Positions 1 through 7,087 of a stretch of DNA of 42,162 nucleotides are shown one piece after another (the first letter of the stretch is position 1; each line of letters begins with the position of its first letter). The notes beneath the pieces are model-generated. The model did no database searches and was not told the DNA's origin. It saw nothing but the letters and a program-made list of their open reading frames with translations. The translations under genes were made by a program, and so were the position numbers. Origin of the DNA: JACDAN01 sp035707105 (lineage in GTDB: Bacteria > Actinomycetota > Thermoleophilia > Gaiellales > Gaiellaceae); the NCBI GenBank assembly GCA_035707105.1, contig DASSUI010000038.1, positions 1-42,162 on the forward strand. Direction: 5' to 3'.

Positions 1-24
1 CCCGAAGGGAGGGAGAGCGAGCTC

Positions 25-693
25 TTGAAGGACGTGCGCAACGTCTCGTTTCCGGGCTCCGTCCGCGGGTACGACCGCGCCGCCGTCGACGCCTACGTCG
101 AGCGAGTGAACGCCGTCATCGCGGAGCTCGAGATCGCGAGCTCGCCGAAAGCCGCCGTCAGGCACGCGCTCGAGCAGGTCGGGGAGCAGACCAGCGGCAT
201 CCTCCAGCGGGCTCGAGAGTCCGCGGAGGAGATCACGTCGAGCGCTCGACAGGAAGCCGAAGCTGCGACGGCCCGCGCGAAGGCGGAGGCCGCCGAGCTC
301 GTCGTGGAGGCAAGCACCCGGGCCGACCGGGCGCAGGCCGAGGCAGCCGAGCACACGGCCCGGGCGCAACGCGAGGCGGAGGGCATCATCACCGAGGCGA
401 GGGCGGAGGCCGAGCGGATCCTCGCGCACGCGCGCGAGCAGATCGCCGCCGAACGGGCCGAGGCCGAAGCGGGCCTTCGCCGGCTCCAGGCCGACACGGA
501 GTCCGTGCACGAGCAGCGCGAGGAGCTGATCGAGGGCGTGCGAGGGCTCGCGGAACGCCTCGAGGACGTCGCGAGCCAGGCGGCCGCGCGCTCGGCTCCG
601 TCGCCGGCACCGGAGGCAGCCGACGAGAGCGAAGAGACCGGACGCCGGCACATCGAGGCGGTGCCGGCGCCCGAGCAGCAGGCCGAGGCCTAG
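25..693 (+). CDS. DivIVA-domain coiled-coil protein
   Basis: A protein of about 222 residues. Residues 1-35 match the DivIVA N-terminal pattern, with a conserved F and the RGYD...VDAYVERV stretch that forms the membrane-curvature-sensing crossed helix. Residues 50-190 are an Ala/Glu/Arg-rich heptad region that should form a long coiled coil, and the tail is Pro/Glu-rich and probably disordered. Family knowledge suggests a polar or septal scaffold; the exact role (division, polar growth, other) cannot be read from sequence. The TTG at 25 follows a purine-rich AGGGAGGGAG tract at 6-15 that could be its Shine-Dalgarno. The frame is open to the window edge, so a start further left is possible. 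It ends in TAG just before a strong hairpin shared with the convergent pilin gene. Confidence 0.75.
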   Translation: MKDVRNVSFPGSVRGYDRAAVDAYVERVNAVIAELEIASSPKAAVRHALEQVGEQTSGILQRARESAEEITSSARQEAEAATARAKAEAAELVVEASTRADRAQAEAAEHTARAQREAEGIITEARAEAERILAHAREQIAAERAEAEAGLRRLQADTESVHEQREELIEGVRGLAERLEDVASQAAARSAPSPAPEAADESEETGRRHIEAVPAPEQQAEA

Positions 694-699
694 CGCGCC

Positions 700-727
700 G
701 AAGCCCGCCGGGGTCTCGGCGGGCTTC
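700..727. terminator. Bidirectional intrinsic hairpin between convergent genes
   Basis: An 11-bp perfect stem (700-710 with 717-727, GAAGCCCGCCG) closes a 6-nt loop. It lies 7 nt after the stop of the DivIVA-like gene and 22 nt from the stop of the convergent pilin gene, so it can serve both. No U-tract follows, as is usual in GC-rich actinobacteria. Confidence 0.75.
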
Positions 728-749
728 GACTGGCTGAGCGTTCGACCTA

Positions 750-923
750 CTAGGTGATGTAGCCGGCGACGCGGGTGATGGCGGCCTCGATGTTGCCCGA
801 GAGCAGCGCCAACGCTCCGAACACGGCGATCGTGATGACGGCCAACACGACGCCATACTCGGCCATCGTCTGGCCGTCCTCGCGCTTCTTGAGCGCGACG
901 AGCTGGTGATAACGCTTCGACAC
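750..923 (-). CDS. Flp/Fap-type pilin subunit
   Basis: A 57-residue class IVb (Flp) prepilin. A basic leader ending in G is followed by QTMAEYG, with Glu at position +5 after the predicted cleavage site, as required by TadV-type prepilin peptidases. A single hydrophobic helix of about 22 residues and a short tail follow. I chose the GTG at 923 because a strong GAAGGGAGG Shine-Dalgarno sits just upstream; the open frame extends to 1019 but would add a non-pilin basic stretch. No other tad/cpa gene lies in the window, so the subunit is an orphan here and its assembly machinery must be elsewhere. It ends in TAG. Confidence 0.88.
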   Translation of the reverse strand: MSKRYHQLVALKKREDGQTMAEYGVVLAVITIAVFGALALLSGNIEAAITRVAGYIT

Positions 924-1135
924 TTCGCTTACCTCCCTTCGTCGCTGAGCAGTGCTGGGTCGGCGCTGTCCAGCGGCGAGGAAGTTGCTCGGTCTCGAGG
1001 GGGCGAATGGCTTGCTCACGCCTGAACCTCCGTGAACTCCTCGGCGTGGCCGCGTCCGCCTGGTTGGTATTGCCTACGTCGCAGAAATCGGACGAACGGC
1101 CGCCGGCGCGCATCCCTCGCACAGGGGAACGACCC

Positions 1136-1141
1136 TAGACT
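1136..1141 (+). promoter_or_regulatory. -10-like box, probable leaderless start
   Basis: TAGACT ends exactly 7 nt before the ATG at 1149, so the predicted transcription start coincides with the start codon. No Shine-Dalgarno is present between them. This supports 1149 over an upstream in-frame ATG at 1032. Confidence 0.5.
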
Positions 1142-1148
1142 CGCCCCG

Positions 1149-1535
1149 ATGGGGGTAGACGAGTGGCTGGAGCACTACCGCGTCGCGTGGGAGGAGCGGG
1201 ATCCCGACCGCGCCGCGGCGCTTTTCACCGAGGACGCTGTCTACTGGTCGAGCCCGTTCCGTGAGCCGCACCGCGGCTGGCAGGGGATCCACGCGTACTG
1301 GACGAGGGCGACCGGTAGCCAGAACGACACCTCGGTGCGGTTCGGACGGCCGATCGTCGAGAAGAATCGCGTCGCGGTCGAGTGGTGGACGACGATGCGT
1401 GACGACGGGGCGGAGATCACGCTGCCCGGGATCCTCTTCCTCCGCTTCGCGCCCGACGGGCGGTGTGAGGAGCTGCGCGAGACCTGGATGGTGGCCGAGG
1501 AGCGGCGCGAGCCACACGCGGGCTGGGGGGCCTAG
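1149..1535 (+). CDS. SnoaL-like / NTF2-fold protein
   Basis: A 128-residue protein of the SnoaL-like (NTF2 superfamily) type. The N-terminal helix EWLEHYRVAWEERD is followed by the typical LFTEDAVY motif, then alternating strands (VAVEWWTT, GILFLRF) ending in a W-containing strand. Members form a cone-shaped pocket that acts as an isomerase, hydratase or ligand binder; no substrate can be named and no catalytic residue is certain. The ATG at 1149 gives the usual family length and fits the upstream -10-like box; the frame is open back to 1032. Its TAG stop overlaps the TAG of the convergent beta-propeller gene within one CTAG tetranucleotide. Confidence 0.8.
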   Translation: MGVDEWLEHYRVAWEERDPDRAAALFTEDAVYWSSPFREPHRGWQGIHAYWTRATGSQNDTSVRFGRPIVEKNRVAVEWWTTMRDDGAEITLPGILFLRFAPDGRCEELRETWMVAEERREPHAGWGA

Positions 1536-2452
1536 CGCGCCTTTAGGCGCCAGATGTCGGTGCCGCCGAAGCTGCCGACCCAGAGCTCGTCGGGGTGGTC
1601 GGGCACGACGAACGGGCCGGCACCGACGCGGACCCGCTCGACGACGCGGTTCCGCCGCAGGTCGATCCGGGCGACCGTGTTGCCGCGCTGGTTCGGCACC
1701 CAGAGGCTGCCGGCGACGATGCCGCCGTCCACCGGGTAGTTGCCGACGCGGGTGATGAGGGCGACACGACGGTTCTTCCGCTCGTCGATCTTCGCGACCG
1801 AGCGGTCGAGCTTGTTCGACGCCCAGACGAAGTAGCCGCGCGAGGCCAGCCACTCGGGCCCCGCGCCGCCGGTCTTCACCCGCCGCACGACACGGTTCGT
1901 CCGCGGGTCGATGCGGACGATCGTCTTTCCCGAGGCGTCGCCGACCCAGAGTGCCCTCGTCGTCGCGGCCAGGCCGGAGGGCGCGCCCACGATACGGATC
2001 CGCTTCACGACGCGGTTCGTGGCCGGGTCGATGCGGTGGATCGTCGCGTCGTTGTAGTTCGTGACCCAGACCGACCCGAACGCGAAGAGGACGTCGTACG
2101 GCGCGATCCCGACCGGAATCGTTGCGGTGACGGAGCTCGTCACCGGGTCGATCCGCTGCACGGTGTTGCCGCTGTTCGTCATCACCCACAGCGAGCCCGC
2201 GCCCGCGGTGATGCCGCACGGCCCGCCGTCCGTCTTGATCCGGTTGGTGATCGCGTTGGTGGCCAGCTCGACCCGGACGACCTCGTTGCTCGAGAAGACC
2301 GTCGCCCAGGCCGCGCCGGCGTCGAAGGCGACGGAGCACGGCCCCCGGGCGCCGACGTCGATCTTGGCGACGAGCTCGGTTGCCCGCGTCGCGCCCTGCG
2401 CGCACGAGGCGAGCAGGGCGGCCGCGATGATGGCGACTGCCGTCTTGCGCAT
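1532..2452 (-). CDS. Secreted YncE/Vgb-like seven-bladed beta-propeller
   Basis: About 306 residues: a signal peptide with a probable lipobox (LLASC), then seven repeats of about 42 residues carrying the LWV...NTV.RIDP.TNRVV pattern of YncE/virginiamycin lyase-like propellers. The protein is probably a lipid-anchored extracytoplasmic propeller; ligand or enzymatic activity is unknown. No Vgb catalytic His pair was confidently identified. ATG at 2452 is preferred to an in-frame TTG at 2461 because TATCTT ends 7 nt before it. It lies 33 nt downstream of a MarR gene on the same strand, so co-transcription is also possible. Confidence 0.75.
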   Translation of the reverse strand: MRKTAVAIIAAALLASCAQGATRATELVAKIDVGARGPCSVAFDAGAAWATVFSSNEVVRVELATNAITNRIKTDGGPCGITAGAGSLWVMTNSGNTVQRIDPVTSSVTATIPVGIAPYDVLFAFGSVWVTNYNDATIHRIDPATNRVVKRIRIVGAPSGLAATTRALWVGDASGKTIVRIDPRTNRVVRRVKTGGAGPEWLASRGYFVWASNKLDRSVAKIDERKNRRVALITRVGNYPVDGGIVAGSLWVPNQRGNTVARIDLRRNRVVERVRVGAGPFVVPDHPDELWVGSFGGTDIWRLKAR

Positions 2453-2459
2453 GGCTCGC

Positions 2460-2465
2460 AAGATA
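2460..2465 (-). promoter_or_regulatory. -10-like box before the beta-propeller gene
   Basis: On the minus strand TATCTT ends 7 nt before the ATG at 2452. This is the best -10 match among the leaderless candidates in the window. It could give the propeller gene its own transcript separate from the upstream marR gene. Confidence 0.5.
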
Positions 2466-2485
2466 CTCCGGCATCGGAGGAAAAG

Positions 2486-2947
2486 CTACGGAGTCGGAGT
2501 TTTTTTCTCGTTAAGGTCGGCCAGCTCGGCGCGCAAGGCGTCCTCGAGCGCCTGGAGCCCCCGCCGGACGTCCTCGACCGGCATCGCCAGCCGCTCGATC
2601 ACGTTCGTCAGCAGCTCGCCGAACTGCGGCTGTACCGCGCGATACGCCTTCCAGCCCTCGTCGGTGAGCCGGAAGAGGGCGGAGCGTCCGTCGAGCGGGT
2701 TCTTGATCCGCTCCGCGTGGCCGCGCTCGACCAGGCGATTGAGCCGGTCGGACACCGTCGTCAGTGGGACGCCCATCCGCTGCGCCAGGGAGGTGGGGCT
2801 CGGCTCGCCGCCGACCGCGAGCAGCGTGTAGAGCAGGAAGTCGTCGCCCGCCTCCGAGCCCTCCATGTACTCCTGCAGGAGGGTTCGCGCGACGGTCCCG
2901 GTGGTGGCCAGATCGAGGAGGACGGTGCCGAAGCGCAGCTCGGTCAT
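2486..2947 (-). CDS. MarR-family transcriptional regulator
   Basis: A 153-residue winged-helix regulator. The HTH is in PTSLAQRMGVPLTTVSDRLNRLVERG (about residues 51-76), and the wing carries the DGRSALFRLTDEG pattern typical of MarR proteins. Flanking helices fit the dimerisation domain. It lies upstream of the beta-propeller gene and downstream of a hairpin and the RTX gene, all on the same strand. Target and ligand are unknown; no clear palindrome was seen in its short upstream gap. GAGGCGGA just before the ATG serves as Shine-Dalgarno. Confidence 0.85.
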   Translation of the reverse strand: MTELRFGTVLLDLATTGTVARTLLQEYMEGSEAGDDFLLYTLLAVGGEPSPTSLAQRMGVPLTTVSDRLNRLVERGHAERIKNPLDGRSALFRLTDEGWKAYRAVQPQFGELLTNVIERLAMPVEDVRRGLQALEDALRAELADLNEKKTPTP

Positions 2948-2963
2948 TCCGCCTCACTAAACC

Positions 2964-2991
2964 ACGAAGCCCGCCGGTGGGCGGGCTTCGT
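2964..2991 (-). terminator. Hairpin after the RTX gene, just before marR
   Basis: A 12-bp perfect stem (2964-2975 with 2980-2991, ACGAAGCCCGCC) has a 4-nt loop. It lies 35 nt after the RTX stop and only 17 nt before the marR start. The central 10 bp match the stem at 700-727. It may fully terminate the RTX transcript or act as a partial terminator before marR. Confidence 0.75.
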
Positions 2992-3025
2992 CGTGGAGAG
3001 AGAGGGAATGAGAAGAGAAGCTCGG

Positions 3026-3595
3026 TTATTCCCCGTCGTCGGGGTGCGAGGTCGTCACGGTCTTGACGGTCTCGCAGTTGACGTGCGTGTCGGACTCCTT
3101 GGAGTTGAGCCAGACCACGTCGTTGCCGGGACCGCAGTCGATCGTGTCGACCATCCGGTCCCTGGCGATGGCGTGCATCCTGTCGTCCCCTTCGCCGCCG
3201 TTCTGGACGTCGTTGCCGCGGCCGACCCAGATCACGTCGTTGCCGTTGTCGCCGTTGACCGTGTCGTTGCCCCACCGGCCGCGGAGGACGTCGTTGCCCT
3301 CGCCGCCGCTGAGCGTGTCGTTGCCGACGCCGCCCCACATGCGGTCGTTGCCGCCTTCGCCGTTGAGCGTGTCGTTGCCCCGCTGGCCGTGGACGCGGTC
3401 GCGGCCGTCGCCGGCGTTGACGGTGTCGTCGCCGGCGCGGGCGAAGATCAGGTCGTGCCCCGCCGTGCCGGTGAGCGTCTCCCCGTTCTGCGTGCCCTTG
3501 ATGACGACGACGCGGTGGGCGACGGCAGCACTCACGATCCCGAGCGCCACGAGCGCGACGAGCGTGAGAACTCCGAGTCGAATCGTCTTGGTCAC
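3026..3595 (-). CDS. Secreted RTX-type calcium-binding repeat protein
   Basis: A 189-residue protein with a signal peptide (about residues 1-26). Residues 37-145 hold about ten imperfect RTX nonapeptides (GGxGxDxxx-like, such as GGEGNDVLR and GRGNDVQNG) that form a calcium-binding parallel beta-roll. The C-terminal segment carries DTIDCGPGND...VNCETV, whose two Cys could form a disulfide, as in many actinobacterial RTX-like proteins. No enzymatic domain is visible, so it may be a structural or calcium-buffering exoprotein. The GTG start at 3595 has an excellent AAGGAGG 9 nt upstream, one of the few strong Shine-Dalgarno sites in the window, suggesting high expression. Confidence 0.85.
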   Translation of the reverse strand: MTKTIRLGVLTLVALVALGIVSAAVAHRVVVIKGTQNGETLTGTAGHDLIFARAGDDTVNAGDGRDRVHGQRGNDTLNGEGGNDRMWGGVGNDTLSGGEGNDVLRGRWGNDTVNGDNGNDVIWVGRGNDVQNGGEGDDRMHAIARDRMVDTIDCGPGNDVVWLNSKESDTHVNCETVKTVTTSHPDDGE

Positions 3596-3683
3596 TGCTG
3601 AGACCTCCTTGGACGTTGCTCGGAGTGTTTCCGGCCGCCGTGAGGACGCCGTGGTGCTTCTGCAAGGATTTCGCGCCGAGTTG

Positions 3684-4925
3684 TTAAGCCTGTGTGAGGA
3701 CGGCGCGGCTGTTCCGGCCGTAGACCTCGCGCAGCGCCGCCGCCGTCATCAGCAGGCCGGTCACGCCGGCGACGGTGAACGCGAGCTCGGTCCCGCCGAC
3801 CTCCGCGAGCCAGCCGCTGAACAGGCCGCCGAGCGGCGCGAGGCCCGCGAAGGCGAAGAGGTAGAGGCTGAGCACCCTGCCGCGCAGGTGATCCGGTGAC
3901 GACAGCTGCAGCAGCGACTGGCTGTTCGCCGTCCACATCGTGAAGCAGACGCCGACGACGTAGAGCAGGAGCGCGCAGGCGACGGCCGTGTCGAGCGGCG
4001 CCAGCGCCAGGAGCGCGATGCTGAAGCCGCCGACGCCGCCGAGCAGCGCCTTCCAGCTGGCCCGTCCGAGCCCGGCGGCCAGCAGCGCGCCCGTCAGCGC
4101 GCCGGCGCCGAAGCAGGCCGAGAGGATCCCGAAGGTGCGCGGGCCGGCGTCGAGTGTGTCCGAGGCGAGCACCGGGACGAGCACGTGGAAGTTGAAGCCC
4201 ACGGTGCTCACCACGGTCGTCATCGCCAGGACGAGGCGTACCCGCGGCGAGTGGCGGGCGTAGGACAGCCCCTCGCGGACGCTCCGCAGCACCGACGGGT
4301 GCTCATCCGGCCGGTCGGGCTTGACCAGCTCGTCTGGCCGCATCAGCCAGAGGCTCGTGAGGACGGCGAGGAAGCTCAGCGCGTTGAGCGCGAAGCAGAC
4401 GCCCACGCCGAAGGCGGCGATGATCACTCCTGCCGCGGCCGGGCCGATCACGCGCGAGCCGTTGAAGAGGCTCGCGTTCAGGGCGACTGCGTTTGGAAGC
4501 TCCTCTCGGCCGACCATCTGGAAGGTCAGGGCGTGCCGGCCCGGCGCGTCGAACACGAGCGCGGTGCCGGTCGCGGCGGCCAGCGCATACGCGAGCCAGA
4601 CGACCTCGGCGCCCGAGAAGGCAAGGGCGGTGAGCGCGAGAGCGAGGATCATCGAGCAGCTCTGCGTGACCATGACGAGGCGCCGGTTGTCGAACCGGTC
4701 GGCCACGACGCCGGAGATCAGGCCGAAGACCGTAAAGGGCGCGAAGCGGCAGAAGGCGAGGAAGCCCACGGCGACCGGCGACCGCGTGAGCTCGACGACG
4801 TACCAGGCGAGCGCGATGTTCTGCATCCAGGTGCCGACGAGCGAGACGACCTGGCCCGTGAAGAACAGCCGGTAGTTCCGGTGCTTCCGGAGGCTGGCGA
4901 AGGTCCGGCGGAGGGCGACGGTCAT
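3684..4925 (-). CDS. MFS exporter (EntS/MFS_3-like)
   Basis: A 413-residue major facilitator protein with 12 predicted membrane helices and loop motifs such as GVVADRFDNRR after TM2. It resembles the EntS/MFS_3 group of drug or siderophore exporters (QVVSLVGTWMQNIALAWYV and LRGRVLSLY are characteristic). ATG at 4925 overlaps the upstream marR stop as ATGA, implying translational coupling and making the longer open frame to 5018 unnecessary. A substrate cannot be named. Regulation by the coupled MarR protein is likely. Confidence 0.88.
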   Translation of the reverse strand: MTVALRRTFASLRKHRNYRLFFTGQVVSLVGTWMQNIALAWYVVELTRSPVAVGFLAFCRFAPFTVFGLISGVVADRFDNRRLVMVTQSCSMILALALTALAFSGAEVVWLAYALAAATGTALVFDAPGRHALTFQMVGREELPNAVALNASLFNGSRVIGPAAAGVIIAAFGVGVCFALNALSFLAVLTSLWLMRPDELVKPDRPDEHPSVLRSVREGLSYARHSPRVRLVLAMTTVVSTVGFNFHVLVPVLASDTLDAGPRTFGILSACFGAGALTGALLAAGLGRASWKALLGGVGGFSIALLALAPLDTAVACALLLYVVGVCFTMWTANSQSLLQLSSPDHLRGRVLSLYLFAFAGLAPLGGLFSGWLAEVGGTELAFTVAGVTGLLMTAAALREVYGRNSRAVLTQA

Positions 4926-5356
4926 CCGTCCTCCAGGAGCCGCATGAGCGGCTCGACGGCCGCGTCGACCGCTGCGAGCTCGGCGGGTTCGAGCGTCTTC
5001 AGGCGCGCGGCGAGCCACGCGGTGCGTCTCGACTTCACCGAGCGGAGGACACGCTCTCCCTCGGCCGTCAGCCGGAGGGCCTGACGCCGCCGGTCGGACG
5101 CGTGGGCGCTGCGGGTGACGAGGCCGGCCTTCTCGAGCCGGTCGATGTGGCCGGACATGGCGGCGGGCGAGATCCGCTCGCTCGCGGCGAGATCGTTGAC
5201 GCCCATCTCGCGGTTCTTGCGGATCTGGATCAGCAGCGTCACCTGTCCGCCGGTCACGCCGAGCGCGTGGCTCTCGCGCCTGAGCTCGCGCGCGAGCTTG
5301 AGCAGCGCCGGACGAAGGCGGTTCGCGACCTCGGTATGGCTGATCGTGGTGGCCAA
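4922..5356 (-). CDS. MarR-family regulator of the MFS gene
   Basis: A 144-residue MarR protein. The HTH spans about residues 50-80 (VNDLAASERISPAAMSGHID) and the wing has the ASDRRRQALRLTAEG pattern. It overlaps the MFS gene by 4 nt (ATGA), a classical regulator-pump pair. The only start giving a full N-terminus is TTG at 5356, with no Shine-Dalgarno close by. A perfect 7-1-7 palindrome lies 3 nt upstream, so autorepression is likely. The inducer is probably a compound exported by the pump. Confidence 0.87.
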   Translation of the reverse strand: MATTISHTEVANRLRPALLKLARELRRESHALGVTGGQVTLLIQIRKNREMGVNDLAASERISPAAMSGHIDRLEKAGLVTRSAHASDRRRQALRLTAEGERVLRSVKSRRTAWLAARLKTLEPAELAAVDAAVEPLMRLLEDG

Positions 5357-5359
5357 GTC

Positions 5360-5374
5360 GTTAACCAGGTTAAC
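5360..5374. promoter_or_regulatory. Palindromic MarR operator candidate
   Basis: GTTAACCAGGTTAAC is a perfect 7-1-7 inverted repeat, unusually AT-rich for this sequence, located 3 nt upstream of the marR start. On the minus strand it contains TAACCT, a possible -10 box, so a bound MarR dimer would block transcription. It also lies in the divergent gap to the AAA+ ATPase gene. Confidence 0.65.
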
Positions 5375-5424
5375 AATCCTTCTTCGTTTCCCAGCGGCGC
5401 CCGAGGGGTAACCTCCCCGAGGCC

Positions 5425-6450
5425 ATGCCGCGCGACGTCCGTGAGGAGCTGGCCGAGAACGTCAGGGAGCTGGCGCAGCGCCTGCGGAGGACCGCGGCGC
5501 GCGAGGCGCCCTTCGACTGGGTCGCCGAGCAGCTCGGGTTCAACCGGCCCGGGCCGGCTCGGTCACTCGAGGAGCTGCAAGCGGACCTCGACTCGCTCGT
5601 GGGGCTCGACACCGTCAAGGAGCAGGTGCGTGCGCTCGTCGCGTTCCTGCAGGTGCAGGCGCGGCGTCAGGAGCACGACCTTCCCGAGGTCGCCACGAGC
5701 CAGCACCTCGTCTTCCTCGGCAATCCGGGGACCGGGAAGACGACCGTCGCACGGCTGCTAGCGCAGATGTACCGGGCGATGGGGCTCCTGCGGCGCGGCC
5801 ATCTCGTCGAGGTCGACCGCAGTGGGCTCGTCGGCCAGTACGTCGGGACGACGGCGCTCAAGACCGAGCGTGTGATCCGGCGGGCCCTGGACGGCGTGCT
5901 CTTCATCGACGAGGCGTACGCGCTCGCGCCGGAGGCGGCCTACCACGACTTCGGGCCGGAGGCGGTCGAGACGCTCCTGAAGCGGATGGAGGACTACCGC
6001 CACCGCTTGATCGTCATCGTCGCCGGCTACCCGCGGCCGATGGCACGCTTCCTCGACTCGAACCCGGGCCTGCGCTCGAGGTTCTCGCGCGAGATCTCGT
6101 TCCCGGACTACTCGACGGACGAGCTGCTCGCGATCACGCACAAGTTCGCGGCCGACCACGCCTACGAGATCACGTCCGGCGCCGCCGACTCGCTTCGCGG
6201 AGTCTTCGACGGCGCCCAGCGCGGAGAGGGGTTCGGCAACGCCCGCTTTGCGCGGACGATCTTCGAGCAGGCGCTGAACGCGCAGGCGCTCCGGCTCGCC
6301 GGGCTCTCCGGCCGGCGGCTGGAGGATCTCGAGGCCGAGGAGCTGACGACGCTCACGAGCGACGACGTCGTCGCGGCGGCGACGGCGCTCGGCGAGGGCG
6401 CGGAGCTCCCGGGCGAGCGGCCGCGCTGGTTCCGCCGCCGGGCGTCCTAG
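5425..6450 (+). CDS. CbbX/SpoVK-type AAA+ ATPase
   Basis: A 341-residue protein with an N-terminal helical part (1-55) and an AAA+ module of the CbbX/CfxQ/SpoVK family. Walker A GNPGTGKT is at 99-106, Walker B VLFIDEAY at about 158-165, and the sensor/arginine-finger region NPGLRSRFSREISFPDY follows. Relatives remodel protein complexes (Rubisco activase CbbX, EccA of type VII secretion); no Rubisco or ESX gene lies here, so the client is unknown. ATG at 5425 gives the full family N-terminus; TAACCT ends 10 nt upstream. Its TAG overlaps the TAG of the convergent methyltransferase in one CTAG. Confidence 0.85.
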   Translation: MPRDVREELAENVRELAQRLRRTAAREAPFDWVAEQLGFNRPGPARSLEELQADLDSLVGLDTVKEQVRALVAFLQVQARRQEHDLPEVATSQHLVFLGNPGTGKTTVARLLAQMYRAMGLLRRGHLVEVDRSGLVGQYVGTTALKTERVIRRALDGVLFIDEAYALAPEAAYHDFGPEAVETLLKRMEDYRHRLIVIVAGYPRPMARFLDSNPGLRSRFSREISFPDYSTDELLAITHKFAADHAYEITSGAADSLRGVFDGAQRGEGFGNARFARTIFEQALNAQALRLAGLSGRRLEDLEAEELTTLTSDDVVAAATALGEGAELPGERPRWFRRRAS

Positions 6451-7055
6451 CCGGCGTCAGGCCGACGCCGGAGCGCGGCCCACGCGAACGGTTGGACGGC
6501 GCCGCGCGGCGTGACATGGTCGTCCTCTCGCTGGAGCACAGTGACGAAGTCGTCGCCGAGGAGCGTCCGGAAGTCACTCGCCGCGTAGCGCCGGACGGGA
6601 AGGCCGGAGCAACGGTCGGGACCGTGAGGTGCGAATGCCCCGAGCACGACGTATCCACCTCCGGCGACCGCGGCGCGCACCGTGTCCCTGTACGCGCGCC
6701 GGTCGGCCTCGTCGACGAAGAAGTGGAGCACCGCGCGGTCGTGCCAGAGCCCGTAACGGCGTTCAGGACGCCAGGTGAGGAGATCCTGCAGAAGCCAGGT
6801 CACGCCGGCGGGGGTCTGGTGCCGCGCCGCCTCGAGCGCGGCCGACGAGAGATCCAGGACGGTCACATCCGTGAAGCCCCGGTCCGCGAGCGCCCGAGCG
6901 AGGCCGGAGGCGCCGCCGCCGACGTCCACGACCGGCGTGTCCGGCGGAACGGCGAGCTCGGCGATGATCTCCAGCGAGACGCGCGGCGTCGGCTCGTACC
7001 AGCTGACCGCCGTCGTTCCGCGCTCGGTGTACGCGGCGTCCCAGTCACGCGCCAT
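6447..7055 (-). CDS. Class I SAM-dependent methyltransferase
   Basis: A 202-residue Rossmann methyltransferase. Motif I is VVDVGGGASGLA (about residues 42-53), followed by the acidic strand end VTVLDLS, and motif IV-like YGLWHDRAVLHFF. The N-terminal WYEPTPRVSLE resembles a group of small-molecule methyltransferases related to the TehB/thiopurine type. The substrate is unknown. It lies 32 nt downstream of the phosphoesterase gene on the same strand, so the two may be cotranscribed. It ends in the CTAG shared with the AAA+ ATPase gene. Confidence 0.82.
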   Translation of the reverse strand: MARDWDAAYTERGTTAVSWYEPTPRVSLEIIAELAVPPDTPVVDVGGGASGLARALADRGFTDVTVLDLSSAALEAARHQTPAGVTWLLQDLLTWRPERRYGLWHDRAVLHFFVDEADRRAYRDTVRAAVAGGGYVVLGAFAPHGPDRCSGLPVRRYAASDFRTLLGDDFVTVLQREDDHVTPRGAVQPFAWAALRRRPDAG

Positions 7056-7087
7056 GGCGACAGTGTGGCTGCGCCGTCGAGGTACCC

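Noticed and set aside
3684..5018. Longer MFS start at 5018
   Set aside because: Adds 31 Arg-rich residues inside the marR coding frame; ATG 4925 overlaps the marR stop as ATGA.
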